A stretch of 64,000 bases of DNA from JAPLDB01 sp038206355 (GTDB taxonomy: Bacteria; Bacteroidota; Bacteroidia; AKYH767-A; 2013-40CM-41-45), in assembly GCA_038206355.1 (NCBI GenBank), contig JBBRAY010000016.1:1-64000 (forward strand), read 5' to 3'. The position numbers and the translations under genes are program-made. Every line of letters begins with the position of its first letter. Position 1 is the stretch's first letter. Below, piece after piece: positions 41,560 to 50,289 of this stretch. The notes under the pieces were generated by a model that saw nothing but the letters and a program-made list of their open reading frames with translations, made no database searches and had not been told where the DNA came from.

Positions 41560-43116
41560 ATGGACAAAGTGAATATTCTCTGGGCTGATGATGAAATAGA
41601 TTTGTTGAAACCACATGTATTGTTCCTGCAGGAGAAGGGATATGAAGTAACCACTGTTACCAACGGAAAGGATGCGATAGATAAATTTATTGCAAATCCT
41701 TACGACATCATTTTTCTTGATGAAAATATGCCGGGACTTTCAGGAATTGAAACTTTATCGAAGATGAAAAACATCAACGCTGAAGTTCCGATCATCATGA
41801 TCACTAAAAGCGAGGCTGAAGAAATCATGGAGGAAGCAATCGGCAGCAAGATCTCCGACTACCTCATCAAGCCCGTTAATCCAAATCAGATCCTGCTCTC
41901 CATTAAAAAGAATCTGGAAAATAAACGCCTCATCTCTGAAAAAACTGCAACAAGTTACCAGCAGGAATTCCGCAACATCAGCATGAACCTGAGTGACAAG
42001 CTCTCCTGGAAAGAATGGAAAGACGTCTACCGCAAGCTTGTTTACTGGGAACTGGAATTGCAGAAGAGTGCTGATGAAAGTATGTATGAGATCCTGACCT
42101 CTCAGAAAAGTGAAGCGAATATTCTATTCTCCAAATTCATTGAAACGAATTATGTAAAAATGCTGAAGGCTACCGATGATACTGTTCCGGTGATGAGCCA
42201 TCAGCTGATGAAAAAGAAAATACTACCTGTTGTAGATGCCGCTCCTGAGCCGCTCTACATGATTCTGATTGACAACCTCCGTTATGATCAGTGGCGCATT
42301 ATCCAGCCGATGATCCTTGAATATTTCCGGTTGCAGGAAGATGACCTTTACCTCGGCATTTTACCTACGGCTACCCAATATTCCCGCAACGCCATTTTCG
42401 CCGGTCTTATGCCTTCTGAAATTGAACAGCGTTTCCCTAACCTCTGGCTGAATGACGAAGAAGAAGGTGGAAAGAACATGCATGAAAAGGAATTTCTTGC
42501 CGATTGTCTGAAACGTTTCAGAAAAGAATACAAGCATTCATACGTTAAGATCACCAACAACGCCGACGGCAAAAAAATGGTTGACGATATTCATTCCATG
42601 GCCCAGAATAAACTGAATGTTATTGTTTACAATTTTGTTGATATGCTTTCTCATTCACGCACAGAAATGGAAATGATTAGAGAACTTGCAGACGATGAAG
42701 CAGCTTACCGTTCACTCACACATTCATGGTTTGAGCATTCACCACTATTCGAAGCCATCAAATCCATTGCAGAGAAAAAAGGAAGAATAATTATTACCAC
42801 CGACCACGGCACCATCCGCGTAAAAGATCCCGTGAAGATTGTCGGGGATAAAACGGTGAATACAAACCTCCGCTACAAGCAAGGGCGGAATATGAACTAT
42901 GACAGGAAAGAAGTTTTTGAAATAAAAAATCCGATTGATGCCATGCTTCCCCGTCAGCATCTAAGTCAGACGTTTGTCTTTGCGAAGAACAACGACTTTT
43001 TTGCGTACCCGAATAACTACAACCACTACGTTACCTATTACAGGAATACTTTGCAGCATGGAGGTATTTCAATGGAGGAGATGATTGTTCCGTTTGCGGT
43101 ACTTCTACCGAAATAG
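41560..43116 (+). CDS. porX: PorX: response regulator with PglZ domain
   Basis: A 518-residue regulator of the type IX secretion system, the same length as Porphyromonas gingivalis PorX. The receiver (about 4-120) has the acidic pair ADDE, the phospho-Asp in IIFLDENMPG and Lys in LIKPVNP. The C-terminal PglZ domain (about 190-515) is an alkaline-phosphatase fold with LYMILIDNLRYDQWRI, PTATQYSRNAIFAG, YNFVDMLSHSR and TTDHGTIRV; in structural work it hydrolyses oligonucleotides and binds zinc. The ATG at 41560 is chosen over 41479 and 41497 because the family starts DKVNILW. The partner kinase PorY is not in the window. Confidence 0.93.
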   Translation: MDKVNILWADDEIDLLKPHVLFLQEKGYEVTTVTNGKDAIDKFIANPYDIIFLDENMPGLSGIETLSKMKNINAEVPIIMITKSEAEEIMEEAIGSKISDYLIKPVNPNQILLSIKKNLENKRLISEKTATSYQQEFRNISMNLSDKLSWKEWKDVYRKLVYWELELQKSADESMYEILTSQKSEANILFSKFIETNYVKMLKATDDTVPVMSHQLMKKKILPVVDAAPEPLYMILIDNLRYDQWRIIQPMILEYFRLQEDDLYLGILPTATQYSRNAIFAGLMPSEIEQRFPNLWLNDEEEGGKNMHEKEFLADCLKRFRKEYKHSYVKITNNADGKKMVDDIHSMAQNKLNVIVYNFVDMLSHSRTEMEMIRELADDEAAYRSLTHSWFEHSPLFEAIKSIAEKKGRIIITTDHGTIRVKDPVKIVGDKTVNTNLRYKQGRNMNYDRKEVFEIKNPIDAMLPRQHLSQTFVFAKNNDFFAYPNNYNHYVTYYRNTLQHGGISMEEMIVPFAVLLPK

Positions 43117-43213
43117 TTGATTATTTGTGGGGTTGATTAGTTGATTAGTCGAAATAAATATTTCGAGCAATTATTTATGTTACCGGGCCAAACAAATAAA
43201 CTAACCAACTAAT
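43114..43213. repeat. Inverted 8-nt word repeat, porX to rpmH promoter
   Basis: The left arm starts at the porX TAG stop itself: TAGTTGAT, TATTTGTG, GGGTTGAT, TAGTTGAT, TAGTCGAA. The right arm (AAACAAAT, AAACTAAC, CAACTAAT) ends where the -33 TTTG of the rpmH promoter begins. The middle is AT-rich and lacks a clear AACAGCC core. Confidence 0.75.
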
Positions 43214-43243
43214 TTTGCAGATTGGAATTGATTATTACCTTTG
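43214..43243 (+). promoter_or_regulatory. rpmH promoter
   Basis: TTTG at 43214, 18 bases, then TACCTTTG at 43236-43243: a near-perfect Bacteroidota promoter. It is 41 bases before the rpmH ATG. Confidence 0.75.
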
Positions 43244-43284
43244 CCGACCGTTTTTGAAAATAAGCAAGAAAACAGTTATTAACG

Positions 43285-43446
43285 ATGAAAAGAACATTCC
43301 AACCCTCGAACCGCAGACGTAAAAACAAGCATGGATTTCGTGAGCGTATGAGCACACCTAACGGACGCAGAGTTATCGCTGCCCGCAGATCCCGTGGCCG
43401 TAAACGACTCACAGTCAGCGATGATATGCATGCTAAAGGAAAATAA
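43285..43446 (+). CDS. rpmH: 50S ribosomal protein L34
   Basis: A 53-residue basic ribosomal protein, MKRTFQPSNRRRKNKHGFRE onward, with RMSTPNGRRVIAARRSRGRK as in all L34 proteins. The family normally ends soon after RLTVSD; here eight extra residues follow, a small tail often seen in Bacteroidota. It has its own promoter and terminator. dnaA, rnpA and yidC are not next to it, so this is not a classical origin region. Confidence 0.97.
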   Translation: MKRTFQPSNRRRKNKHGFRERMSTPNGRRVIAARRSRGRKRLTVSDDMHAKGK

Positions 43447-43494
43447 ATTCCGAAATTCCTCATTGGGTAACCGGTCAGAAAAATAACAAAAGGT

Positions 43495-43520
43495 CCGTCA
43501 GAAATGACGGATTTTTTTTT
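43495..43520 (+). terminator. rpmH terminator
   Basis: CCGTCA-GAAA-TGACGG followed by nine T, a textbook tetraloop terminator 48 bases after the rpmH stop. Confidence 0.92.
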
Positions 43521-43773
43521 GCATTTTAGAGATAATAATGAGCCGAAGATAACCTCAGCCCGGCCTGTTTCATCATCCTCACCCCATGGTATACCGGGCT
43601 CCGATCTCATATTCAGCAAAAAATAATTATTTTTATCATTCCATGCTTATACCCTTTGATCCTCAAAATATTCCGATACCGATTTCTCAATTAGAACCGA
43701 AAAGCCGGGTGTTTTCAGGTAAAATAATCAGGCATATTCACATACTCTGTTTTATGATTTAATGATTCCTTTA

Positions 43774-43781
43774 TCTTTGTC
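43774..43781 (+). promoter_or_regulatory. -7 box of the DUF4476 gene
   Basis: TATCTTTG, exact consensus, 43 bases before the ATG at 43825. The rest of the 378-base gap from rpmH holds only the rpmH terminator. Confidence 0.55.
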
Positions 43782-43824
43782 CGCAATACCTAAAAACCTT
43801 CATTTCTACCACTAACAACTTCAT

Positions 43825-44775
43825 ATGAAAATCAATTTACTTTATGTTGCCTTATTTTTGGCAGCTCCAATTTTTTCCGGTGCACAAACTTCCAACGCAA
43901 TATTTTTTGCTGAGAATGGAGAGCATTTCAATTTAGTCCTCAATGGCATTCTTCAGAATGAAAAAGCCGAGACAAACGTAAAACTTACCGGACTGAACGC
44001 TCCTTCTTATAAGACGCGTGTAATTTTCGAAGATAAATCTCTGGGTATGGTTGATTACACCTTAAACTTCGTTGACATGGGCGCAGAAGTGACTTATGCC
44101 ATCAGGAAAAATAATAAAGGAGCGTATGTTATCAGATATGTAAGCGAAATTCCGCTTGCACAGGCGCCTCCTTCGGCACCCAATCAGACCGTAATTGTTT
44201 ACTCCACAGCACCGGCAGTGGGGGGTTCTACCACAACGACACGCCAGTCTACTACGACTTCGTCAGGACATCCTGATAATGTAAGTATTAATATGGGTGT
44301 GAATGTTGACGGAACAGGCGGCGGGTTAAATATGAATATATCGGGTATGGATGGAAATATGGAAAGCACTTCTACCACGACAACGACTACAACACATACC
44401 AGCACTACTACTTACCAGGAACCGCCTCCTCCTGTCCAAACCGTTGTTTATGTTGATGGATACAATGGTAAAGTAGGTTGCCCTGTTCCAATGAGCCGTG
44501 GTGATTTTGATTCATTTAAAAGCTCATTGGGTTCAAAATCTTTTGAGGATAGCAAGATGACAATGGCAAAACAGGTGCTCAATAACAACTGTCTAACCAG
44601 TTCACAAGTGCGTGAAGTGATGGGACTTTTTACTTTTGAGCAAACGAAACTGGATTTTGCAAAATATGCCTATGGTCATACCTACGACATCGGCAATTTC
44701 TATAAGGTGAATGATGCTTTCGGTTTTGAAAGTTCCATTGATGATTTGAATAATTACATCAACGCACAGCGATAA
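43825..44775 (+). CDS. Secreted DUF4476 protein
   Basis: A 316-residue exported protein. Signal peptide at 1-19 (ending SGAQ), a beta-rich N-terminal domain to about 110, a long Thr/Ser-rich low-complexity linker (about 125-205, runs such as STTTTTTTTHTSTTTY), and a C-terminal DUF4476 domain from CPVPMSRGDFDSFKSSL to the end (KTFED-type repeat motif SFEDSKMTMAKQVL, FTFEQTKLDFAKYAY). DUF4476 is common in Bacteroidota; its function is unknown. The DUF423 gene follows after 13 bases and a lipoprotein gene after that, probably one operon. Confidence 0.86.
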   Translation: MKINLLYVALFLAAPIFSGAQTSNAIFFAENGEHFNLVLNGILQNEKAETNVKLTGLNAPSYKTRVIFEDKSLGMVDYTLNFVDMGAEVTYAIRKNNKGAYVIRYVSEIPLAQAPPSAPNQTVIVYSTAPAVGGSTTTTRQSTTTSSGHPDNVSINMGVNVDGTGGGLNMNISGMDGNMESTSTTTTTTTHTSTTTYQEPPPPVQTVVYVDGYNGKVGCPVPMSRGDFDSFKSSLGSKSFEDSKMTMAKQVLNNNCLTSSQVREVMGLFTFEQTKLDFAKYAYGHTYDIGNFYKVNDAFGFESSIDDLNNYINAQR

Positions 44776-44788
44776 AACACAATTTATT

Positions 44789-45184
44789 TTGAACAGACTT
44801 TTCCTTGCCTCCGGTTCTGCTTTGGCGGCGTTGGCAGTAATATTAGGGGCATTCGGAGCACATGCATTAAAGGCGAGGATGGAACCTGACCAATTGCAGG
44901 TTTTTGAGACCGGTGTGAAATACCAGATGTATCATGCTCTAGCATTAATTTTTCTTGGAATTATTTTTGAGAAATTCAATTCTTCAACGACTCTTTATTC
45001 TGGATATTTTTTTCTTGCGGGAATTATTTTTTTCAGCGGATCTTTATACCTCTTGTCAGCAAGAGATATTCTTGGAATTTCATCATGGAAATTTTTAGGA
45101 CCGGTAACACCTCTCGGTGGACTGTGTTTTGTCATAGGCTGGGGAATGCTATTATTTTCGATTTTAAAAAACAAAGCGCTATGA
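44789..45184 (+). CDS. DUF423 family membrane protein
   Basis: A 131-residue protein with four membrane helices of the DUF423 (YgdD-like) family. The signature GAFGAHALKARM and the motif GVKYQMYHALALI are clear. Its role is unknown. It starts with TTG at 44789, the only candidate that keeps the first helix, and its TGA overlaps the ATG of the next gene by 4 bases (ATGA), which indicates translational coupling. Confidence 0.88.
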   Translation: MNRLFLASGSALAALAVILGAFGAHALKARMEPDQLQVFETGVKYQMYHALALIFLGIIFEKFNSSTTLYSGYFFLAGIIFFSGSLYLLSARDILGISSWKFLGPVTPLGGLCFVIGWGMLLFSILKNKAL

Positions 45185-45645
45185 AAATAAATTCCGCTAT
45201 TTTTTCCTTCCTGATCCTTGCACTCTGTTCCTGCAAAGAGAATAAACCTGTAACCGCAAAGCAAAATCCCAATACAGAAAGTAAAGCCGAAACGATTTTA
45301 ACCGGGGATGCGGTAGGAATTGATGAGAATAAAACCATTTCATCTGAATCGTCTGATTCAATCATGAAATTTATAATCAGCTTTTATTCTATCGGAGCCG
45401 GAATTGATCGTGGCCAGACAGAAAAATTATTGTCTTTTATTGAATCTTTTGAAAAGAAATACAATCTGATAATTTCTTATTCAAAAATACACTGGGGGCG
45501 GGAAGGAGAAACGGACTACTGTTTCCCTTTTAGAGGAGTTACAGAATCAACTGTTTCCGATTTCAAAAAAGGGGTTAAGGAAGCGTTGAAAACAGCTGAA
45601 CACGTTCATTTTATTGAAAATCAGGCCTGCAGAAAAGGGAGATAA
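45181..45645 (+). CDS. Small lipoprotein, function unknown
   Basis: A 154-residue lipoprotein with signal MKINSAIFSFLILALCSCKE (lipobox LCSC). The mature part has a charged spacer and a folded domain with IHWGREGETDYCF, and a cysteine pair near residues 116 and 149 may be a disulfide. I recognise no named family. The ATG at 45181 overlaps the stop of the DUF423 gene; a longer in-frame ORF starting at 45085 lacks a signal peptide and lies within DUF423. Confidence 0.78.
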   Translation: MKINSAIFSFLILALCSCKENKPVTAKQNPNTESKAETILTGDAVGIDENKTISSESSDSIMKFIISFYSIGAGIDRGQTEKLLSFIESFEKKYNLIISYSKIHWGREGETDYCFPFRGVTESTVSDFKKGVKEALKTAEHVHFIENQACRKGR

Positions 45646-45780
45646 TCTGAAGTTAAGATTTCTAAGGGAAATATTACAATTTCTTAAACATCATGTTACT
45701 CTTTATTGGTAACTTCTTGTGGTTATTTCAAATTCTCATTGGATTTTTTCCTTTTCTTTGCGCCATCAAAATAAAAGCTG

Positions 45781-47400
45781 ATGATTAATGAATTCGGGCT
45801 TAAAGCCAAAGATGCTACCGTTACTGATTTGGGGATAAACAATATCGGGGATGCATACTGGAACCTGACTCCTGCCGAGCTTGTTGAGGAGACTATTATC
45901 AGGGGTGAAGGGATGTTGACAGACATGGGCGCCCTTGCTGTTGACACCGGAAAATTTACAGGTCGTTCTCCAAAAGATAAATTTATTGTATGTGATTCGA
46001 CCACTGAGAATACAGTGTGGTGGGGTGATATCAATATCAAAATTTCTCCGGAATATTTTGATCACATGCATAACAAGATGACTGCTTATTTGCAGGGACG
46101 CACCATATATGTACGCGACAGCTATGCATGTGCTGATCCCAAATACAGACTGAACATCCGGGTAGTTACAGAAACTCCCTGGGCCAATCTTTTCGCGGCT
46201 AATCTTTTTCTTCGACCTTCCAGGGAAGAAATTTTAGCGAATGCAAAAAGTGACTGGAGCATTATTTGCGCACCGGGATTTCATGCTGATCCAAAAACTG
46301 ATGGAACGCGGTCTGAAAATTTTGCCATGATCAATTTCACTAAGAAATTGATTTTGATTGGCGGAACGGCTTATACAGGCGAAATCAAGAAAGGAATATT
46401 TACTGTTCTCAATTATGTATTGCCGAATGATAAAGAAGTGCTGAGTATGCATTGCAGCGCCAATATCGGCAAGGAAAAAGATACTGCCATTTTCTTCGGA
46501 CTTTCAGGAACAGGAAAAACGACTTTAAGTGCTGATCCGAACCGTGGACTGATAGGGGACGATGAACACGGATGGGCGGAAAATTCAGTTTTTAATTTTG
46601 AAGGTGGTTGTTATGCAAAGTGCGTAAATCTGTCAAAGGAAAAAGAGCCTGAAATTTTCAACGCGATAAAATTCGGAGCACTGGTGGAAAACACTGAATT
46701 CTATGAAGGTACGACCACAGTTGACTACGATAACATCACCAAAACAGAAAACACACGCGTCGCTTATCCGATTCACCACATCACAAATGCAGTGGAACCA
46801 AGTGTAGCCGGAATTCCCAAGAATATTTTCTTCCTCACCTGTGATGCCTTCGGTGTACTCCCTCCTATTTCCCGTCTCAATGCGGGGCAGGCCATGTATC
46901 ATTTTATCAGCGGCTATACTGCTAAAGTTGCCGGTACAGAAGTTGGAGTTACAGAGCCATCCACCACTTTCAGCGCATGTTTCGGTAAGGCTTTTCTGCC
47001 GCTTCACCCTACAAAATATGCTGAGCTACTTGGGGAAAAATTAAAAAAGAATAAAGTAAATGTATGGTTGCTCAACACCGGCTGGAGCGGTGGTTCCTAC
47101 GGAGTGGGTTCGAGGATGAAACTTTCCTATACCCGCGCCATGATTACCGCTGCCATCAATGGTGAACTTGAGAAAGTAAAATTTGAGATCATGCCTGTAT
47201 TCGGATTAAACTTCCCTTCAACCTGTCCGAATGTGCCGGATGAAATACTGAATCCCCGAAATACCTGGAGTGATAAAAACGCCTACGATGCGAAAGCAAA
47301 TTCTCTTGCTGCTTCGTTTGTAAAAAACTTTGCGCAATATGCAGAGTATGCAAATGAAGAAATCCTTGGTGCAGCTCCGCGTGTTGTCGAGAACGTATAA
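45781..47400 (+). CDS. pckA: Phosphoenolpyruvate carboxykinase (ATP)
   Basis: A 539-residue enzyme converting oxaloacetate and ATP to PEP, CO2 and ADP; the main gluconeogenic entry point, and in some Bacteroidota run in reverse. The kinase-1a loop GLSGTGKTTLSADPNR, the metal and substrate site DDEHGWAENSVFNFEGG, RSPKDKF and NTGWSGGSYGVGSRM are all conserved. A TTTCTTTG box about 20 bases upstream is a possible promoter. It is monocistronic, with a terminator 28 bases after its stop. Confidence 0.96.
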   Translation: MINEFGLKAKDATVTDLGINNIGDAYWNLTPAELVEETIIRGEGMLTDMGALAVDTGKFTGRSPKDKFIVCDSTTENTVWWGDINIKISPEYFDHMHNKMTAYLQGRTIYVRDSYACADPKYRLNIRVVTETPWANLFAANLFLRPSREEILANAKSDWSIICAPGFHADPKTDGTRSENFAMINFTKKLILIGGTAYTGEIKKGIFTVLNYVLPNDKEVLSMHCSANIGKEKDTAIFFGLSGTGKTTLSADPNRGLIGDDEHGWAENSVFNFEGGCYAKCVNLSKEKEPEIFNAIKFGALVENTEFYEGTTTVDYDNITKTENTRVAYPIHHITNAVEPSVAGIPKNIFFLTCDAFGVLPPISRLNAGQAMYHFISGYTAKVAGTEVGVTEPSTTFSACFGKAFLPLHPTKYAELLGEKLKKNKVNVWLLNTGWSGGSYGVGSRMKLSYTRAMITAAINGELEKVKFEIMPVFGLNFPSTCPNVPDEILNPRNTWSDKNAYDAKANSLAASFVKNFAQYAEYANEEILGAAPRVVENV

Positions 47401-47430
47401 TCCATCAAACACGATCTACCAAAAATGAAA

Positions 47431-47460
47431 AACGTCCTGTGAAAACGGGACGTTTTTTTT
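47431..47460 (+). terminator. pckA terminator
   Basis: AACGTCCTGTGAAAACGGGACGTT hairpin (stem AACGTCC/GGGACGTT) followed by a T-run. Confidence 0.9.
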
Positions 47461-47476
47461 GTTGAATAAACTTTAT

Positions 47477-47503
47477 AAAAAAGAAGGAGCCCTGAAGCTC
47501 CTG
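47477..47503 (-). terminator. Terminator of the DUF2795 gene
   Basis: On the minus strand AGGAGCT-TCAGG-GCTCCT is followed by TCTTTTTT. It lies 25 bases beyond the DUF2795 stop, back to back with the pckA terminator. Confidence 0.8.
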
Positions 47504-47527
47504 CTGAATTATCTTATTAGAGACGGA

Positions 47528-47749
47528 TTAATATTCGTCTTCATTAAAAAAGAAATCATCCTTGGTCGGATAATCCGGCCAGATCTCCTCAATATTTTCA
47601 TAAGTATCTCCTTCGTCTTCGAGCTCCTGAAGGTTTTCAATAACCTCCATCGGTGCGCCACTCCTGATGGCATAATCAATCAGCTCATCTTTGGTTGCAG
47701 GCCATGGAGCGTCTTCTAAGTGTTGTGCAAGTTCAAGGGTCCAGTACAT
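47528..47749 (-). CDS. DUF2795 domain protein
   Basis: A 73-residue acidic protein. YWTLELAQHLEDAPWPATKDELIDYAIRSGAP (cited in part) is the DUF2795 core, and the C-terminal half is rich in Asp/Glu (LEDEGDTYENIEEIWPDYP). It is cytoplasmic with no catalytic motif; similar short proteins are widespread in Bacteroidota. It has its own promoter and terminator. Confidence 0.88.
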   Translation of the reverse strand: MYWTLELAQHLEDAPWPATKDELIDYAIRSGAPMEVIENLQELEDEGDTYENIEEIWPDYPTKDDFFFNEDEY

Positions 47750-47800
47750 AATTTATATCGTTAGCAGGAAGAGAATTCTCACCCCCTGTTTTAAGGGTTG

Positions 47801-47829
47801 CAAAAGTAAAAAAATATTGTTCCCTCAAA
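47801..47829 (-). promoter_or_regulatory. Promoter of the DUF2795 gene
   Basis: TTTG, 17 bases, then TACTTTTG (an exact TAnnTTTG) on the minus strand. The -7 box is 51 bases before the ATG. Confidence 0.6.
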
Positions 47830-47885
47830 CGCCAGTGAATAAATTTATTGCCGGAGCCTGATTGGCTGAGGAACAGCACGTAAGG

Positions 47886-48446
47886 TCAGATTCTCGGCTT
47901 CCAGGGGGTCTCACCGGCATTTAGTTCCATGGCAAGCATCCGCGAGAGGACAAATAAATAATCCGAAAGGCGGTTCAGGTATTTAATAACCAACGGTTCT
48001 ACAGAATCAATTTCTGACAGGTGGGTAACAAGCCGCTCAGCCCTTCTGCAAACACATCGCGCAATATGACAATGGGAAACAGTGGGATGTCCGCCAGGAA
48101 GTACAAAAGATTTCATCTCCGGAAGTGTTTTGTCCATGAGGTCCATCTCCTTTTCAAGCAGCAAAACATCTTCTTCTTTCAGGTCAGGAATCCGTTCTCT
48201 GAATTTCTCTAGAGATTTATCCGGATCAGTGGCCAGCGTTGAGCCTATTGTAAAAAGTCTGTCCTGGATTTCTATCAGATTTCTTTTATGCGAATCTGAA
48301 ATGGACTGATCTCGCAGTAAGCCGATGAATGAATTCAGCTCGTCAATCGTTCCGTACGACTCAATGCGGATATGGTGCTTGGGGACCCTTGTTCCGCCGA
48401 TCAGTTGCGTGGTCCCACTGTCGCCTTTCTTTGTGTAAATTTTCAT
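47886..48446 (-). CDS. pduO: ATP:cob(I)alamin adenosyltransferase, PduO type
   Basis: A 186-residue cytoplasmic enzyme that transfers the adenosyl group of ATP to cob(I)alamin to make adenosylcobalamin. The N-terminal IYTKKGDSGTTQLIGGTRVPK is the ATP-binding hallmark; SYGTIDELNSFIGL and RCVCRRAERLV complete the trimer active site. It is likely to supply cofactor to methylmalonyl-CoA mutase or ribonucleotide reductase elsewhere. It follows the ABC ATPase gene after 15 bases on the same strand. Confidence 0.94.
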   Translation of the reverse strand: MKIYTKKGDSGTTQLIGGTRVPKHHIRIESYGTIDELNSFIGLLRDQSISDSHKRNLIEIQDRLFTIGSTLATDPDKSLEKFRERIPDLKEEDVLLLEKEMDLMDKTLPEMKSFVLPGGHPTVSHCHIARCVCRRAERLVTHLSEIDSVEPLVIKYLNRLSDYLFVLSRMLAMELNAGETPWKPRI

Positions 48447-48461
48447 TGGCGGCTATAATTC

Positions 48462-49169
48462 TCAGGCAACAATGGCCTTGCGGATATTCTTATTTATCTC
48501 GTCAGTTTCGATAAGACCATCTTTTAACCTGACTATGCGATGCGCATGCTGTGCAATGTCTTCTTCATGGGTGACAATAATGATGGTGTTTCCACGCTCA
48601 TGAATCACTTCAAACAATGACATTATTTCTTCCGAAGTTTTTGAATCCAGGTTTCCGGTAGGTTCATCAGCAAGAATGATTGACGGATTGTTTACCAGCG
48701 CACGTGCTATGGCAACACGCTGCCGCTGACCGCCACTGAGTTCATTGGGCTTGTGCGTAACCCGATCTCCCAGGCCCACCTCACCGAGAACTTCAGTCGC
48801 TCTTTCATTCCTTTTTGATTTGCTGAAACCTGCATACACCAGCGGCAATGCAACGTTATCTAGTGCCGAACTCCTTGGAATGAGGTTGAAAGTTTGAAAT
48901 ACAAAACCAATTTCATGGTTGCGGATCTCTGCAAGTTCATTGTCCTTCATCGTACTCACGAGGTTGCTGTTCAGGATATATTCTCCACCGGAAGGTGTGT
49001 CAAGGCATCCCAGAATATTCATCAGGGTAGACTTGCCCGAACCGGAAGGCCCCATAAGTGCGACATATTCTCCCTTGTTGATTGACATGGTAACGCTCCG
49101 GAGTGCATGAATTATTTCGCTTCCGATCCGATATGTTCGGCTTATATTTTTGAGTTCAATGACTGACAT
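48462..49169 (-). CDS. ABC transporter ATPase, LolD/MacB type
   Basis: A 235-residue ATP-binding subunit. Walker A is GPSGSGKSTLMNILG, the signature LSGGQRQRVAIARAL, Walker B IILADEPTGNLD, and the H-loop is in IIIVTHEED. The GSGKSTLMNILGCLD stretch fits the MacB/LolD/FtsE subfamily, whose partners are FtsX-like permeases that act mechanically on envelope substrates. No permease gene is adjacent. It is followed by pduO, so the two are probably co-transcribed. Confidence 0.92.
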   Translation of the reverse strand: MSVIELKNISRTYRIGSEIIHALRSVTMSINKGEYVALMGPSGSGKSTLMNILGCLDTPSGGEYILNSNLVSTMKDNELAEIRNHEIGFVFQTFNLIPRSSALDNVALPLVYAGFSKSKRNERATEVLGEVGLGDRVTHKPNELSGGQRQRVAIARALVNNPSIILADEPTGNLDSKTSEEIMSLFEVIHERGNTIIIVTHEEDIAQHAHRIVRLKDGLIETDEINKNIRKAIVA

Positions 49170-49180
49170 ATGATGGAAGC

Positions 49181-49188
49181 CAAAAGTA
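49181..49188 (-). promoter_or_regulatory. -7 box of the ABC ATPase gene
   Basis: TACTTTTG, an exact TAnnTTTG match, 11 bases before the ATG. Confidence 0.5.
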
Positions 49189-49313
49189 AATTTAATTCTG
49201 TTACCGTAAAGTTATATTTGGAGGGGAAACAGATGTAAAATGTAATATGTAATATTTACAACATCAATATAGATTGATGACTATTTGTGATTTTTGACTT
49301 TTTCGTAAGGCTT

Positions 49314-50099
49314 CTAAAATTTAAGTTTAAAATGTTGTTTTGGCAAACTATCACGAAATAGAATTATTCCCAACCGATATAAATCAATACTCAAGGTAAC
49401 AGCAGGATGGTTTCTGATTTCATTCCATGCCATTGACATTTCTTTACTCCAGTAAATATCATCAAATACAAAAACGGAATCATGGTGATGAAATGGCAGA
49501 CATGAATTAAAATAGCTGAGGGTGGCGTCTTTTCTGTGGTTCCCGTCAAAATATGCAAAGTCTATTTTTTTAAAATGACTCAGTGCCTGTGGCAGACTCT
49601 TGCTGAATTCTCCTGTGACCTGAGTAATATTCCCCATCCCGCACCTTTTAAAATTTTTTCCTGCAACAGCTGAAACGTTAGGACAACCTTCCACTGTAAC
49701 CAACTTGCTTTTGCTGTCGGGCATAGCAAGGTAAAGGGTTGTAATACCCAATGAAGTTCCCAATTCCAGAATATTCTCAGGCCTGAAAAAATTTACAAGT
49801 CTGAAAAGTAACTGCGCCTCCTCTTTCGGCTTGACAAAATTCTTTGTGATATAGTTCAGACTTAATATCCGCTGATTTTTTTCTTCCCCGCCTGTTCCGA
49901 AATCATGCACAGGAATATTTTCTTCGGAGAGCAACATTTTAGCCCTTATAGATTCAATCTTTTCGAAAGCATAATACGTACTTTTTGCAGTGATTACATT
50001 GGTGTAAAGATCATATACAAATGGTGAATGTATGTCATGTTCATCACCTGCCTTCAGCCTGTTTTTCAAAAATTCAAATGTGCGGAATACCTTATGCAT
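49314..50099 (-). CDS. Class I SAM-dependent methyltransferase
   Basis: A 261-residue protein with a Rossmann methyltransferase domain. Motif I is ILELGTSLGITTLYLA, followed by KLVTVEGCP and FAYFDGNHRK. The N-terminus RLKAGDEHDIHSPFVYDLY marks a Bacteroidota family whose substrate is unknown; the fold resembles the O-methyltransferase/TylF type. The ATG at 50099 is preferred over 50117 because TATCTTCG sits just before it. Monocistronic. Confidence 0.85.
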   Translation of the reverse strand: MHKVFRTFEFLKNRLKAGDEHDIHSPFVYDLYTNVITAKSTYYAFEKIESIRAKMLLSEENIPVHDFGTGGEEKNQRILSLNYITKNFVKPKEEAQLLFRLVNFFRPENILELGTSLGITTLYLAMPDSKSKLVTVEGCPNVSAVAGKNFKRCGMGNITQVTGEFSKSLPQALSHFKKIDFAYFDGNHRKDATLSYFNSCLPFHHHDSVFVFDDIYWSKEMSMAWNEIRNHPAVTLSIDLYRLGIILFRDSLPKQHFKLKF

Positions 50100-50105
50100 T
50101 GGTGG

Positions 50106-50113
50106 CGAAGATA
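50106..50113 (-). promoter_or_regulatory. -7-like box of the methyltransferase gene
   Basis: TATCTTCG, 6 bases before the ATG at 50099, the same arrangement as at the HD hydrolase gene. Confidence 0.45.
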
Positions 50114-50289
50114 ACATGTGGTTTCAGACAAATTAATACTGTCGTCCACTATTTAATCTTCAACGAGTCTCTTTTCCTGAATCATACTTCGTTGACATCT
50201 ATCATGTTCTATGTGAAGCAATCAGATTCAAATGTCACTCACGAATAACTTCTTTTCATACTTTAGCGCGGCAAAAATTTTTATCCAAA

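Noticed and set aside
43285..43446. Replication origin near rpmH
   Set aside because: No dnaA, rnpA, yidC or DnaA-box cluster is next to rpmH.
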